DNA of 35,578 nucleotides from Dermatophilus congolensis (GCA_030538115.1 JAUNUP010000029.1:1-35578), one strand, 5' to 3'; shown: positions 14,395 to 22,438, counted from the stretch's first letter. Numbers and translations are program-made. The notes: generated from the letters alone by a model not told the origin.

Positions 14395-17300
14395 ATGTCG
14401 TCCCCTGCGGAGCGTTATGCCCGATCTCGCGCGAAGGGGGCCTCGAAGCATCCCCGGCTGGCAGAGATGGCCGCGACCTTCGATTTTCCGCTCGACGATT
14501 TTCAGGAGCGGGCCTGCGGTGCTCTGGAGGAGGGGCGCAGCGTTCTCGTCGCAGCCCCGACCGGCGCGGGTAAGACCGTCGTCGGGGAGTTCGCGGTGTT
14601 CTTGGCCCTCGCCTCCGGGGGCAAGACCTTTTACACGACCCCGATCAAGGCGCTCTCGAACCAGAAGTACAACGATCTTTCCTCCCGCTACGGCAGCGCG
14701 AATGTCGGTTTGCTGACGGGAGATTCGTCGATCAACGGCGAGGCGCCGATCGTCGTGATGACCACCGAGGTCCTCCGCAACATGATGTACGCGGGCTCCG
14801 ACACGCTGCGGGGCCTGCAGTACGTGGTGATGGACGAGGTGCACTACCTCGCCGACCGCTCGCGGGGCGCGGTGTGGGAAGAGGTCATCATCCACTTGCC
14901 CGGTGATGTGCTGGTGGTGGCGCTCTCGGCCACCGTGAGCAACGCGGAGGAGTTCGGCGACTGGCTCGGCACCGTGCGCGGCGAGACGGAGGTCGTGGTC
15001 GAAGAGCACCGGCCGGTGCCGCTGTGGCAGCACATGTTGGTCGGCCCGGCGCTGTTCGACCTCTTCGTCGATTCGACCTCCGACGTTCCCGTGCGTTCCG
15101 AAAGGCACGAGAGGCACGAGAAGCGTGGTGAGGGCGCCAAGCGCGGCAAGGGCGGCCGGGGCGACAGTGCTGCGCCTGAGCGGCCGGACGTATCGCGATT
15201 CGAGGGAGCCGTGGTGAACCCGGATCTGCTCGAAGCGATCAGGTCGACGAGGGCGACCACCGACCGTAGGGGGCGGCTCGAAGACGCGGGGGCACCTCGC
15301 GGCAGGCGCGGTCGGCAGGCACGGGGGCGCGGCGGGGCCGGCCGGTACCACGACATGCAGCGTGACTTGCGAAACGGGCGAGACTCCAACTGGGGCGATC
15401 GCCGCAGTTCAGACGGGTCAGGCTCTGGTACAGGTCGAAGCTTCCAGGGGCGGCCCGGGCAGGCGAGCCGCGCTCAAGTGATCGATCGCCTCGACCGTGA
15501 GGGACTGCTCCCGGCCATCACGTTCATCTTCAGTCGGGTCGGTTGCGACGCTGCCGTCACCCAATTGCTGCAGCACGGTACGAGGTTGACGACCGCGAGC
15601 GAGGCCGACCAGATCCGCGAGATCGTCGAGCGGCGGGTCGCGAGCCTGGCGGCCGAAGACCTGTCGGTGCTGCACTACTGGGAGTTTCTCGAGGCGGCCC
15701 AGCGCGGTTTCGCCGCCCACCACGCCGGGATGCTCCCGACCTTCCGCGAGATCGTCGAAGAACTCTTCGTCGGTGGCTGGATCAGGGCCGTGTTCGCAAC
15801 GGAGACACTGGCGCTCGGCGTCAACATGCCCGCGCGCACCGTGGTGATCGAGAAGCTCGTCAAGTTCAACGGCGAGACCCACGCCGACATCACCCCCGCG
15901 GAGTACACGCAGCTCACCGGCCGTGCGGGGCGTCGTGGCATCGACATCGAGGGCCATGCGGTCGTTCTGTGGAACCCCCGCGTCGACCCGCTCGCCGTCG
16001 GCGGCCTCGCCTCCACTCGCACGTATCCGCTGCGCAGCAGCTTCCGGCCCACGTACAACATGGCCGTCAACCTCGTCGCCCAGTTCGGCCGTGAGCGCGC
16101 CCGAGACATCCTTGAGACATCGTTCGCGCAGTTTCAGGCCGACCGCGCCGTCGTGGGGCTCAGCCGCCAGGTGCGCGAGCACGAGGAGGCGCTCGCAGGC
16201 TACGCCGAGGCGATGGCCTGTCACCTCGGCGACTTCGAGGAGTACGCGGCTCTGCGGCACGAGCTCGGTCGCCTGGAGAAGGACGCGGCCAAGCAGCGGG
16301 GTATGCGTGAACGTGTTGCCACGGCCGAGTCGCTCGACGCCCTGCGTCCCGGCGACGTGGTGCTGGTGCCGATCGGTCGGCGCACGGAGAAATGCGTCGT
16401 CGTGCCGGTGGGCCGCGACGGCACGATCACGGTGGTCACAGAGGACGCACGCCTGCGCACTCTCGATGCGGAGGAGCTGCGTGAGGCGGTCGTGCCGATC
16501 GGTCACGTGCGGCTCGGCAAGCGCATCAACTACCGCAACCCGAAGGCCCGCCGCGACCTCGCCTCCACGGTGCGCGCCCAGGTGCGCGACGTGCCGCCCG
16601 GTCACGATGAGCGCACTCGTGCCGCCCAGACCGGCAATGGCAGTAGTGGGGGTGGCGACCGTACCGGGGGCAAGCACGGTGCACACGCCCGTAAGCGTGC
16701 GGGCGTCGACTCCGACGTGGAAGCCCGCGTCAGCGCACTTCGCAAGCAGATCAAGGCGCACCCGTGCCACGGCTGCAACGACCGTGAGCACCACGCCCGC
16801 TGGGCCGAACGGTGGTGGCGGCTCGAGCGCGAGACCCGCCGCCTCCGCGGTCGGGTCGAGGGGCGCACCAACTCCGTGGCCAGGGTGTTCGACCGCACGT
16901 GCGCAGTGCTCACCGGGCTCGGGTACCTCGACGACGACGGTGGGCGCGTCACCGACGCGGGCAAGCGGCTCGCGCGCATCTATACCGAACGTGACCTGCT
17001 GACCGCTGAGTGCCTGCGTGAGGGCGTCTGGGAGGGGCTCGACGCTGCGGGTCTGGCTGCAGCCGTGTCGTGCCTGGTCAACGAGCCACGCAACGAAGAG
17101 CGGGAGTCGAGCCCGCGCGCCGGCGGTATCCGATTGGCGACCGCGCACGACGAGATGGTGCGGCTGTGGAGCGCGATCGACGATACGGAGGAGTCGCACG
17201 ACCTGCCGCGAACTCCGTACCCGGATCCGGGGATCGCACACCTGGTCCACGCGTGGGCTAGGGGACAGCGACTGGACACGGTGTTGTCGGAGACCGAGTT

Positions 17301-17454
17301 GGCGGCGGGCGATTTCGTGCGCCGCTGCAAGCAGGTCGTAGACCTCCTCGACCAGATCGCCGTAGCCACGGGATCGCCTCAGATGGCCGCCACGGCCCGA
17401 GCGGCGGTAGACGCCATCATGCGAGGGGTCGTCGCGGCCGACCGACTCGACTGA
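14395..17454 (+). CDS. helY: Ski2-like DEVH helicase HelY
   Basis: 1019-aa superfamily 2 helicase of the Ski2/HelY family, with a role in RNA or DNA metabolism that is not settled. Walker A is APTGAGKT (54-61), motif II DEVH (147-150), motif III SAT (178-180), helicase C domain with TETLALGVNMPA and QLTGRAGRRG, then the arch/DSHCT part. A Cys pair lies in HPCHGC. The protein is longer than the roughly 900-aa mycobacterial homologue because of an Arg/Gly-rich, low-complexity insert at about residues 232-355 (15088-15459) and a smaller Gly/Ser insert near residue 750. The start ATG is set by the leaderless promoter. The TGA stop lies inside a hairpin repeat. Divergent neighbours are tatC upstream and a TipAL-like gene downstream. 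Confidence 0.94.
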   Translation: MSSPAERYARSRAKGASKHPRLAEMAATFDFPLDDFQERACGALEEGRSVLVAAPTGAGKTVVGEFAVFLALASGGKTFYTTPIKALSNQKYNDLSSRYGSANVGLLTGDSSINGEAPIVVMTTEVLRNMMYAGSDTLRGLQYVVMDEVHYLADRSRGAVWEEVIIHLPGDVLVVALSATVSNAEEFGDWLGTVRGETEVVVEEHRPVPLWQHMLVGPALFDLFVDSTSDVPVRSERHERHEKRGEGAKRGKGGRGDSAAPERPDVSRFEGAVVNPDLLEAIRSTRATTDRRGRLEDAGAPRGRRGRQARGRGGAGRYHDMQRDLRNGRDSNWGDRRSSDGSGSGTGRSFQGRPGQASRAQVIDRLDREGLLPAITFIFSRVGCDAAVTQLLQHGTRLTTASEADQIREIVERRVASLAAEDLSVLHYWEFLEAAQRGFAAHHAGMLPTFREIVEELFVGGWIRAVFATETLALGVNMPARTVVIEKLVKFNGETHADITPAEYTQLTGRAGRRGIDIEGHAVVLWNPRVDPLAVGGLASTRTYPLRSSFRPTYNMAVNLVAQFGRERARDILETSFAQFQADRAVVGLSRQVREHEEALAGYAEAMACHLGDFEEYAALRHELGRLEKDAAKQRGMRERVATAESLDALRPGDVVLVPIGRRTEKCVVVPVGRDGTITVVTEDARLRTLDAEELREAVVPIGHVRLGKRINYRNPKARRDLASTVRAQVRDVPPGHDERTRAAQTGNGSSGGGDRTGGKHGAHARKRAGVDSDVEARVSALRKQIKAHPCHGCNDREHHARWAERWWRLERETRRLRGRVEGRTNSVARVFDRTCAVLTGLGYLDDDGGRVTDAGKRLARIYTERDLLTAECLREGVWEGLDAAGLAAAVSCLVNEPRNEERESSPRAGGIRLATAHDEMVRLWSAIDDTEESHDLPRTPYPDPGIAHLVHAWARGQRLDTVLSETELAAGDFVRRCKQVVDLLDQIAVATGSPQMAATARAAVDAIMRGVVAADRLD

Positions 17455-17473
17455 GCGGTTCGGCTCAGTCGAG
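17446..17473 (+). terminator. Hairpin containing the helY stop codon (repeat copy 1)
   Basis: Arms CTCGACTGAGC and GCTCAGTCGAG (11 bp, perfect) with loop GGTTCG. The helY TGA (17452-17454) is within the left arm. The same hairpin core occurs at 17553-17574 and at the end of rbpA (22439-22464). No T-tract follows on this strand. Confidence 0.55.
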
Positions 17474-17595
17474 AGGAAACACCGACTGAGCCAGCGAGGG
17501 AGAATCGAGCGGTCTGCGCGCGAGCGAAGCGAGCCGCAGGCCGGGAGGCTCGGACTGAGCGGTTCGGCTCAGTCGAGAGAAAACGCCGACTGAGC
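17449..17595 (+). repeat. Duplicated 43-bp hairpin repeat between helY and merR
   Basis: Bases 17449-17491 and 17553-17595 are direct copies with 41 of 43 identities, each starting with the GACTGAGC-GGTTCG-GCTCAGTC hairpin and ending CCGACTGAGC. The 61-bp spacer contains a GAGCGAAGCGAGC segment. It looks like a local duplication of an extragenic palindromic element; it lies just before the merR promoter. Confidence 0.75.
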
Positions 17596-17600
17596 GGGTG

Positions 17601-17631
17601 TTGACCCTGACGTTGCGTCAGGCGTCACAGT
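17601..17631 (+). promoter_or_regulatory. MerR/TipAL-type autoregulated promoter
   Basis: -35 TTGACC (17601-17606), a 19-bp spacer and -10 CACAGT (17626-17631). The perfect dyad CCTGACG-TTG-CGTCAGG (17606-17622) fills the long spacer, exactly where MerR-family activators bind and untwist DNA. Layout and bases resemble the Streptomyces tipA promoter. The predicted start falls at the merR ATG. Confidence 0.75.
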
Positions 17632-17638
17632 GGTGTTC

Positions 17639-18448
17639 ATGAGCGAGACGACAACCGCGACGAACGGGTCGATGACTGTCGGGCAGGTGGCGGCTCTGGT
17701 GGGCGTGAGTGTGCGAACGCTGCACCACTGGGACCGCATCGGCCTTGTGCACCCGACCGGGCGCACGTTCTCCGACTACCGGGTGTACTCCTCCGACGAC
17801 ATCGCGCGTATCCAGCAGGTGCTCGTGTATCGGGAGGCTGGGTTTCCGTTGGCGGAGGTCGGGCAGTTGCTCGACGACCCGGCCCTCGACGAGGCCGCGC
17901 ACCTGCGCAGGCAGCGTGAGTTGCTCGTGGAGCGGATCGCTCATCTGACGGAGATGGTCTCCGCAGTGGACACGATGATGGAGGCGATTTCGATGGGCTC
18001 GAAGCTGACACCGGCCGAGAAGGCCGAGATCTTCGGAAGCGACTGGAACCCCGACTACGAGACCGAGGCCGAAGAGCGCTGGGGCGACACGGAGCAGTGG
18101 GCGCAGTCGCAGCAGCGCGCGGCGAAGCTGAGCAAGGAGGACTGGGAGAAGGTCAAGGCGGAGGGCGACGCGCTCGACTCCGACATGGCCGCGGCTCTGC
18201 GGGCCGGGGTGCAGCCCGGCTCCGACGAGGCGAATGCCCTGGCGGAGCGGCACCGCGCGTCGATCGACCAGTTCTACGACTGCACGCTCTCGATGCAGGT
18301 GTGCCTGGGCAAGATGTACATCGGCGACCCGCGGTTCACCGAGCGTTACGACGCGGTTGAGCCGGGGCTGGCCCAGTGGCTCCACGAGGTGATCGACGCG
18401 AACGCTCGCGCCAACGGCGTCGACCCCGAGACCGCGGTCTGGGAGTGA
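17639..18448 (+). CDS. TipAL-like MerR regulator with TIPAS antibiotic-binding domain
   Basis: 269-aa MerR-family activator. The N-terminal winged helix is MTVGQVAALVGVSVRTLHHWDRIGLVHPTGRTFSDYRVYSSDDIARIQQVL, then a dimer coiled coil (HLRRQRELLVERIAHLTEMV), then a TIPAS domain (about residues 115-265: TPAEKAEIFG, ERWGDTEQWAQSQQ, KEDW, FYDCTLSMQVCLGKMYIGDPRFTERYD). In Streptomyces TipAL the equivalent Cys (YDC) bonds covalently to thiopeptides such as thiostrepton; this Cys is present. Length is close to TipAL (about 253). The ATG at 17639 fits leaderless initiation; an in-frame GTG at 17630 is upstream of the predicted transcript. It probably senses thiopeptides or related hydrophobic drugs and activates itself. 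It converges on the exonuclease gene. Confidence 0.9.
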   Translation: MSETTTATNGSMTVGQVAALVGVSVRTLHHWDRIGLVHPTGRTFSDYRVYSSDDIARIQQVLVYREAGFPLAEVGQLLDDPALDEAAHLRRQRELLVERIAHLTEMVSAVDTMMEAISMGSKLTPAEKAEIFGSDWNPDYETEAEERWGDTEQWAQSQQRAAKLSKEDWEKVKAEGDALDSDMAAALRAGVQPGSDEANALAERHRASIDQFYDCTLSMQVCLGKMYIGDPRFTERYDAVEPGLAQWLHEVIDANARANGVDPETAVWE

Positions 18449-18457
18449 AGCGGGTGT

Positions 18458-18491
18458 GCGACCGTCTGCTCACAGGGGGGCGTGCGGTTGC
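18458..18491. terminator. Possible hairpin between convergent merR and exonuclease genes
   Basis: GCGACCG (18458-18464) can pair with CGGTTGC (18485-18491), one pair being G-U, around a 20-nt loop rich in G. It lies in the 47-bp gap between the two 3' ends. Weak. Confidence 0.25.
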
Positions 18492-18495
18492 GTGA

Positions 18496-19488
18496 TCACT
18501 CGTCCTTGGTGAAGTAGGGCTCCGGCTCGGGGTCGGGCCTCTCAGAGATGCCGAGGGCGTTGAGCAGCCTGTCGAAGGTGGTGCCGAGACGGTACTCGTA
18601 CGCGATTTTCGACAGGAGTGGCAGGTCGGCGACGCCGCGGGGGAGCAGGGGAGAGAACTGCTCCACCGGGGCGTCGCGGGCCACCAGCACGACGTGGGGT
18701 GCGAGGTCGAGGTAGTCGCTCGCGTCCAGGATCTTCGTACGTTGTGCCGCAGTGAGTTTCGATGTGGCGTCCGCTGCGGCGGCCCGGATTCCGGTGACGT
18801 CGCCGTACGTTTCGAGCAGGGTGCGCGCAGTCTTCTCACCGACGCCCTTGACGCCCGGCAGGCCATCGCTGGGGTCGCCGCGCAAGATCGCGAAGTCGGC
18901 GTATCCGGGCCCGCCAGGCACGCCGTACGTGTCGGTGAGGTACTTCTCGTTGACCAGTTCGGCTCCGCGAACTCCTTGCTTGGCGGTGTACAGCACGTCG
19001 ATGCCGCGCGAGTCGTCGACCAACTGGAACAGGTCCCGGTCGCCGGTCACGATGTGGATCGGCGGCATGGGCTTCTCAGGCGAGCCGGCCCATCGGTGCG
19101 CGAGTGTGCCGATGACGTCGTCGGCCTCGTAGCCAGGACATCCGACGCGCGCGATGCCGAGGGCCCGCAACGCGTCGGCGATCACGTCGACCTGCTCGTT
19201 CAGCGCCGGCGGAGTGTCTTCACGTTCCACGCCGTCGGGGCCGACGACGACGCGGTGGGCCTTGTACGAAGCGATGGCGGCGACGCGAAACGCCGGTCGC
19301 CAGTCGTCGTCCCAACACGCCACGAGGCCGCCGGGGGAGTACGTGGTGAGTAGCGAGCTGATCATGTCGAAGAACCCACGCAGGGCGTTGTTCGGAGGCT
19401 CGCAGGGATTCGACCTGCGGTCGGGGACGCCGTAGAACGCGCGGAAGTACAGCGACGCCGCGTCGAGAAGCAGCAGGGGCCCGGTCAC
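18496..19488 (-). CDS. 5'-3' exonuclease (FEN-like, stand-alone)
   Basis: 330-aa flap-endonuclease/5'-3' exonuclease of the kind fused to DNA polymerase I, here alone, probably trimming flaps or RNA primers. N-terminal metal-site Asp (LLLLDAASLYFRAFYGVP), central GYEADDVIGTLAH and VTGDRDLFQLVDD acidic clusters, and the helix-hairpin-helix DPSDGLPGVKGVGEKTARTLLETYG that grips DNA are all seen. The acidic C-terminal tail is not conserved. GTG 19488 follows a TAACCT -10 by 7 nt, so it is likely leaderless. A similar gene lies near helY in mycobacteria. Confidence 0.92.
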   Translation of the reverse strand: MTGPLLLLDAASLYFRAFYGVPDRRSNPCEPPNNALRGFFDMISSLLTTYSPGGLVACWDDDWRPAFRVAAIASYKAHRVVVGPDGVEREDTPPALNEQVDVIADALRALGIARVGCPGYEADDVIGTLAHRWAGSPEKPMPPIHIVTGDRDLFQLVDDSRGIDVLYTAKQGVRGAELVNEKYLTDTYGVPGGPGYADFAILRGDPSDGLPGVKGVGEKTARTLLETYGDVTGIRAAAADATSKLTAAQRTKILDASDYLDLAPHVVLVARDAPVEQFSPLLPRGVADLPLLSKIAYEYRLGTTFDRLLNALGISERPDPEPEPYFTKDE

Positions 19489-19495
19489 ACAAGCG

Positions 19496-19501
19496 AGGTT
19501 A
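19496..19501 (-). promoter_or_regulatory. -10 element of the leaderless exonuclease gene
   Basis: TAACCT on the minus strand, 7 nt before the GTG start at 19488, with no Shine-Dalgarno and no clear -35. Confidence 0.4.
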
Positions 19502-19682
19502 CCCGGCTCCGATCCGTTCAGACCGGCGGGCCGGAGGGTTATGGGGCCAGGTGTTCGAGCCGCCCCGGTTACGTAGTCGGTTCGTGACGAAGAGGGCCTC
19601 TGAGTGGCCCGTGAGCTTGCCCGTTCGAGTGACTCCGTTTGGCGTGCTCGGACAGATCCCTTACTCTCGACTTACTCGCTTT

Positions 19683-19717
19683 CTGACCAGCGTGTTCGCA
19701 TTGTTTGTGCTGGTCAG
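19683..19717. promoter_or_regulatory. Inverted repeat in the divergent exonuclease-lnt gap
   Basis: CTGACCAGC (19683-19691) and GCTGGTCAG (19709-19717) are perfect 9-bp inverted arms around a 17-nt AT-richer centre. It ends 19 bp before the -35 of the candidate RNA promoter, so it could be an activator site. The rest of 19502-19682 shows no gene or structure that I can support. Confidence 0.4.
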
Positions 19718-19735
19718 TGGGCATTTGGAGTCCCC

Positions 19736-19763
19736 TTGACCGGGGCCGTGAGAACGGTAGGTT
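19736..19763 (+). promoter_or_regulatory. Strong housekeeping-type promoter in the exonuclease-lnt gap
   Basis: TTGACC (19736-19741), 16-nt spacer, TAGGTT (19758-19763): the best -35/-10 pair I see in the window. The start point would be near 19770, more than 200 nt before lnt, which has its own -10 next to its ATG. It therefore most likely drives the structured RNA that follows. Confidence 0.6.
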
Positions 19764-19769
19764 GGGGGT

Positions 19770-19950
19770 GTCTTCCGGACGTCGGACCTCTCGTGGATCG
19801 ACTCGTGCAAGGCCCGCCAGCTCAGTAGAAAACGTCGGCCGCAAGGTGCGACGGCCCCAACGGCGAGGCGGGCCTTGCCATCCGCCGGAGGGCGTGGTGT
19901 CGCGTCGCGGGGGAGAGACGCGGCCCGCGACCCCGCCCCAAGGGCGGCGG
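19770..19950 (+). ncRNA. Candidate structured small RNA (or long lnt leader)
   Basis: About 180 nt of non-coding sequence after a strong promoter. A perfect 12-bp helix pairs 19807-19818 (GCAAGGCCCGCC) with 19867-19878. Inside it, 19833-19853 folds as CGTCG+GCC, loop GCAA (a GNRA tetraloop), GGT, bulged G, CGACG. Downstream, GTCGCGGG (19904-19911) pairs with CCCGCGAC (19924-19931), and CCGCCC/GGGCGG (19933-19947) makes a last short hairpin. I do not see hallmark sequences of RNase P, SRP or tmRNA. The RNA call is inference from promoter plus nested helices; GC-rich DNA forms hairpins easily, so confidence is moderate. Confidence 0.45.
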
Positions 19951-19972
19951 TTCGGCGGTGAAGGCGGACCTC

Positions 19973-19978
19973 TAGGCT
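19973..19978 (+). promoter_or_regulatory. -10 element of leaderless lnt
   Basis: TAGGCT placed 6 nt before ATG 19985; no convincing Shine-Dalgarno or -35. Confidence 0.4.
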
Positions 19979-19984
19979 GAGGTC

Positions 19985-21538
19985 ATGCTGCGACTGCTCT
20001 TCGCCATCGCCGGTGGCCTGGCGTTGTGGCTCTCGTTTCCATCGATGAACCTGTGGTTCTTCGCTCCGCTCGGCGTCGCTCTCATCGCGATCGCCACGGC
20101 GGGCGCACGGGCCTGGCAGGGCGCGGCCCTCGGCATGGTGGCGGGCGTCGCCTTCTTCTGGCCGCTGCTCACCTGGATCGGTATCTACCTCGGCCCTCTG
20201 CCCGTGGTGGCGCTCGTGACGCTCGAGGCGTTGTACGTGGCCCTCGCCGGATGGGCGATGTCGATCGTCCAGCGCCCGTCGCGCGGCCGAGTGGCGGACC
20301 TCGTGACTCCGGTTCTCGTTGCCTGCGCCTGGGTGGTGCCCGAGTGGCTCCGCTCGATCACGCCCTTCGGTGGATTCGGTTGGGGGCGGCTCGCTTTCGG
20401 CCAGGCAGACGCTCCCTACGCGCCGCTGGTGGCCTATCTCGGGTCGAACGGGCTCAGCTTCGTCGTCGCGCTCATGGGGGCGCTGCTCGCCTCCGTGGTC
20501 GTGCGGATACTTGCTCCGTCGGGGCCGCCGCCCTCCGGACGCTCGGTGCTCGTGCCTCTGGGGGCCGTCGTCGTGCTGGCCCTTCCTGCCGCGCTGCTGC
20601 CGACAACCTTCGGCGCCCCCGAGGGGACAGCGCGGGTTCTCGCCGTGCAGGGCAACGTGCCCAAACCGGGTCTCGATTTCAACGAGGAGCGGCGGGCCGT
20701 CACCGACAACCACGCACGGGCCACGCTCGAAGCGGCGCAGCGAATCGCCTCGGGCGAACTGGCCCGCCCCGATCTCGTGTTGTGGCCCGAAAACTCCTCC
20801 GACATCGACCCGCTCCGCAACGAAGACGCGCAGCAGGTCATCACCACGGCCGTCGAGGCCATCGGTGCGCCCACGCTCGTCGGAGCGGTGTTGCGGGAAC
20901 CGGTCGAGCACCTCTCGAACGCGGCTCTGCTCTATCAGCCGGGGGTGGGCATCGTCGAGAGGTACGTGAAGCAGCGGCCCGTGCCGTTTGCGGAGTACAT
21001 GCCCTACCGCGCGTTCTTCCGCTCGATCACGCCGATGGTCGACCTTCTCACCACAGACTTCGCGCCGGGTGACCGGGATGTCGTGTTCACGGTGCCGAGC
21101 GCGAGCGGCACTCCGATCCGGTTCGCGAGCCCGATCTGCTTCGAAGTCTCGATCGACGACGTCATGGCGGCGCCGGTGCGCATGGGCGCCAACCTGCTCG
21201 TCGTTCCCACGAACAACGCGACGTTCGGCTACACCGACGAATCGGTGCAGCAGCTCGGCATCTCGCGCATCCGGGCCATGGAGTTCGGCCGTGCGATCGT
21301 GCACATCTCGACGGTCGGCGTCAGCGCGCTCGTGACTCCCGACGGTGTCGCCCACCAGGAGACCTCGCTGTTCACCCAAGACGTGCTGTCTGGTGAATTG
21401 CCGCTGTACGCGAGCCTCACCCCCGCTACGCACCTCGGGTTCTGGCCCATGATCGCCGCGTCCGTCGCGCTGCTCGCGGGCCTCGCCCAGGGACTGCGCC
21501 GGGGGCGGGAGGCGCAGCGGCGCGCGCCTCGCCCCTGA
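19985..21538 (+). CDS. lnt: Apolipoprotein N-acyltransferase Lnt
   Basis: 517-aa membrane enzyme that adds the third acyl chain to the N-terminal Cys of lipoproteins. About six N-terminal membrane helices (to residue ~210) are followed by a carbon-nitrogen-hydrolase domain facing outward and one C-terminal helix. The catalytic triad is visible: Glu in LVLWPENSSDID, Lys in YVKQRPVPFAEYMP and Cys in ASPICFEVS. ATG 19985 starts directly at the first helix. ppm1 follows 41 nt later. In mycobacteria Lnt and Ppm are fused or adjacent; here they are separate. The FKBP lipoprotein in this window is a plausible substrate. Confidence 0.94.
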   Translation: MLRLLFAIAGGLALWLSFPSMNLWFFAPLGVALIAIATAGARAWQGAALGMVAGVAFFWPLLTWIGIYLGPLPVVALVTLEALYVALAGWAMSIVQRPSRGRVADLVTPVLVACAWVVPEWLRSITPFGGFGWGRLAFGQADAPYAPLVAYLGSNGLSFVVALMGALLASVVVRILAPSGPPPSGRSVLVPLGAVVVLALPAALLPTTFGAPEGTARVLAVQGNVPKPGLDFNEERRAVTDNHARATLEAAQRIASGELARPDLVLWPENSSDIDPLRNEDAQQVITTAVEAIGAPTLVGAVLREPVEHLSNAALLYQPGVGIVERYVKQRPVPFAEYMPYRAFFRSITPMVDLLTTDFAPGDRDVVFTVPSASGTPIRFASPICFEVSIDDVMAAPVRMGANLLVVPTNNATFGYTDESVQQLGISRIRAMEFGRAIVHISTVGVSALVTPDGVAHQETSLFTQDVLSGELPLYASLTPATHLGFWPMIAASVALLAGLAQGLRRGREAQRRAPRP

Positions 21539-21567
21539 TGTCAGCCCTGCGCTGCGTGAACACCGCC

Positions 21568-21573
21568 TAGACT
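21568..21573 (+). promoter_or_regulatory. -10 element of leaderless ppm1
   Basis: TAGACT 6 nt before GTG 21580 in the 41-bp lnt-ppm1 gap. No Shine-Dalgarno, so ppm1 can be transcribed on its own. Confidence 0.4.
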
Positions 21574-21579
21574 CACGGG

Positions 21580-22371
21580 GTGACCCAACCGCCCCCAGAC
21601 GCCTCGACCTCCGCCGGTTTCGCGCCGATCACCCGCCCGCTCGTGCTCATCCCCACGTACAACGAGCGCGACAACATCGAGCGCGCCGTCACAGGCGTGC
21701 GGGCCGCGGTGCCGCAGGCTGACGTGCTGGTGCTCGACGATGCCTCACCCGACGGCACCGGACGCCTCGCCGACGCGCTCGCGGAGGCCGACCCGCACGT
21801 CTTCGTACGGCATCGGGCAGGCAAACAAGGCCTGGGCATGGCCTACCTCGACGGCTTCGCCTGGGCCAAAGAACACGGCTACGACGCGGTCATCGAAATG
21901 GACGCCGACGGGTCGCACCGGGTGGCCGACCTGCCGGCCGTGCTCGCGGCCATCGACCACGGAGATGTCGCCATCGGGTCACGCTGGGTACCGGGCGGAT
22001 CAGTCGTGAACTGGCCCGCCCACCGCAAGTTCCTCAGCGTCGGTGCCAACACCTACACGCGCGTGCTCCTCGGGATGCCGGTTCGCGACGCCACCGCCGG
22101 CTTCAGGGTCTACCGGCTCACCGCCCTCGAAACGATGGGCTTGCACGGAGTCGAGTCACACGGCTACTGCTTCCAGATCGACCTCACCTGGCGCGCCATC
22201 AAGGCGGGACTGACCGTGGTCGAAGTGCCGATCACCTTCGTCGAACGCGAGGTCGGCACGTCGAAGATGAACTCGAACATCATCGCCGAGGCCCTGCGCA
22301 ACGTCACGGTCTGGGGGCTGACCTACCGGGCCCGCCAGGCCGCGGGAGTCATCGGCGGCCTGAAGCGCTGA
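21580..22371 (+). CDS. ppm1: Polyprenol monophosphomannose synthase (GT2, Ppm1/DPM1)
   Basis: 263-aa GT2 glycosyltransferase that moves mannose from GDP-mannose to polyprenyl phosphate, the donor for lipoglycans and protein O-mannosylation on the outer side. Visible: LVLIPTYNERDNIERAV at the N-terminus, VLDDASPDGTG, the metal-binding EMDADGSH, GSRWVPGG, and FREVGTSKMN-like FVEREVGTSKMNSNII near the end. No membrane helices, so it is a soluble single-domain form. The GTG start is set by the -10 6 nt upstream. Alternative: a related GT2 with another polyprenyl sugar, less likely given the close match. Confidence 0.92.
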   Translation: MTQPPPDASTSAGFAPITRPLVLIPTYNERDNIERAVTGVRAAVPQADVLVLDDASPDGTGRLADALAEADPHVFVRHRAGKQGLGMAYLDGFAWAKEHGYDAVIEMDADGSHRVADLPAVLAAIDHGDVAIGSRWVPGGSVVNWPAHRKFLSVGANTYTRVLLGMPVRDATAGFRVYRLTALETMGLHGVESHGYCFQIDLTWRAIKAGLTVVEVPITFVEREVGTSKMNSNIIAEALRNVTVWGLTYRARQAAGVIGGLKR

Positions 22372-22385
22372 GCCTCGTCACTCGA

Positions 22386-22435
22386 ACACGACAACGGCTC
22401 GTCTCGTAAATCGAGACGAGCCGCGTTTGTCGTGT
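22386..22435. terminator. Bidirectional terminator between ppm1 and rbpA
   Basis: A 12-bp perfect stem CGGCTCGTCTCG / CGAGACGAGCCG around TAAAT is extended, after a 3-nt bulge, by a further 9-bp stem ACACGACAA / TTGTCGTGT. It is the strongest hairpin in the window and sits between two convergent genes, 15 nt after the ppm1 stop. Confidence 0.8.
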
Positions 22436-22438
22436 GTG

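Noticed and set aside
15418..17250. 610-codon minus-strand frame inside helY
   Set aside because: Antisense shadow; the helY motifs on the plus strand cover the full length.
17492..17552. GAGCGAAGCGAGC-containing spacer as a CRISPR or transposon end
   Set aside because: Only two repeat copies with one spacer, no cas genes and no transposase; a local duplication explains it.
19502..19682. Small plus-strand ORF (19551-19739) in the exonuclease-lnt gap
   Set aside because: No ribosome site or homology, and codon use unlike the neighbours.
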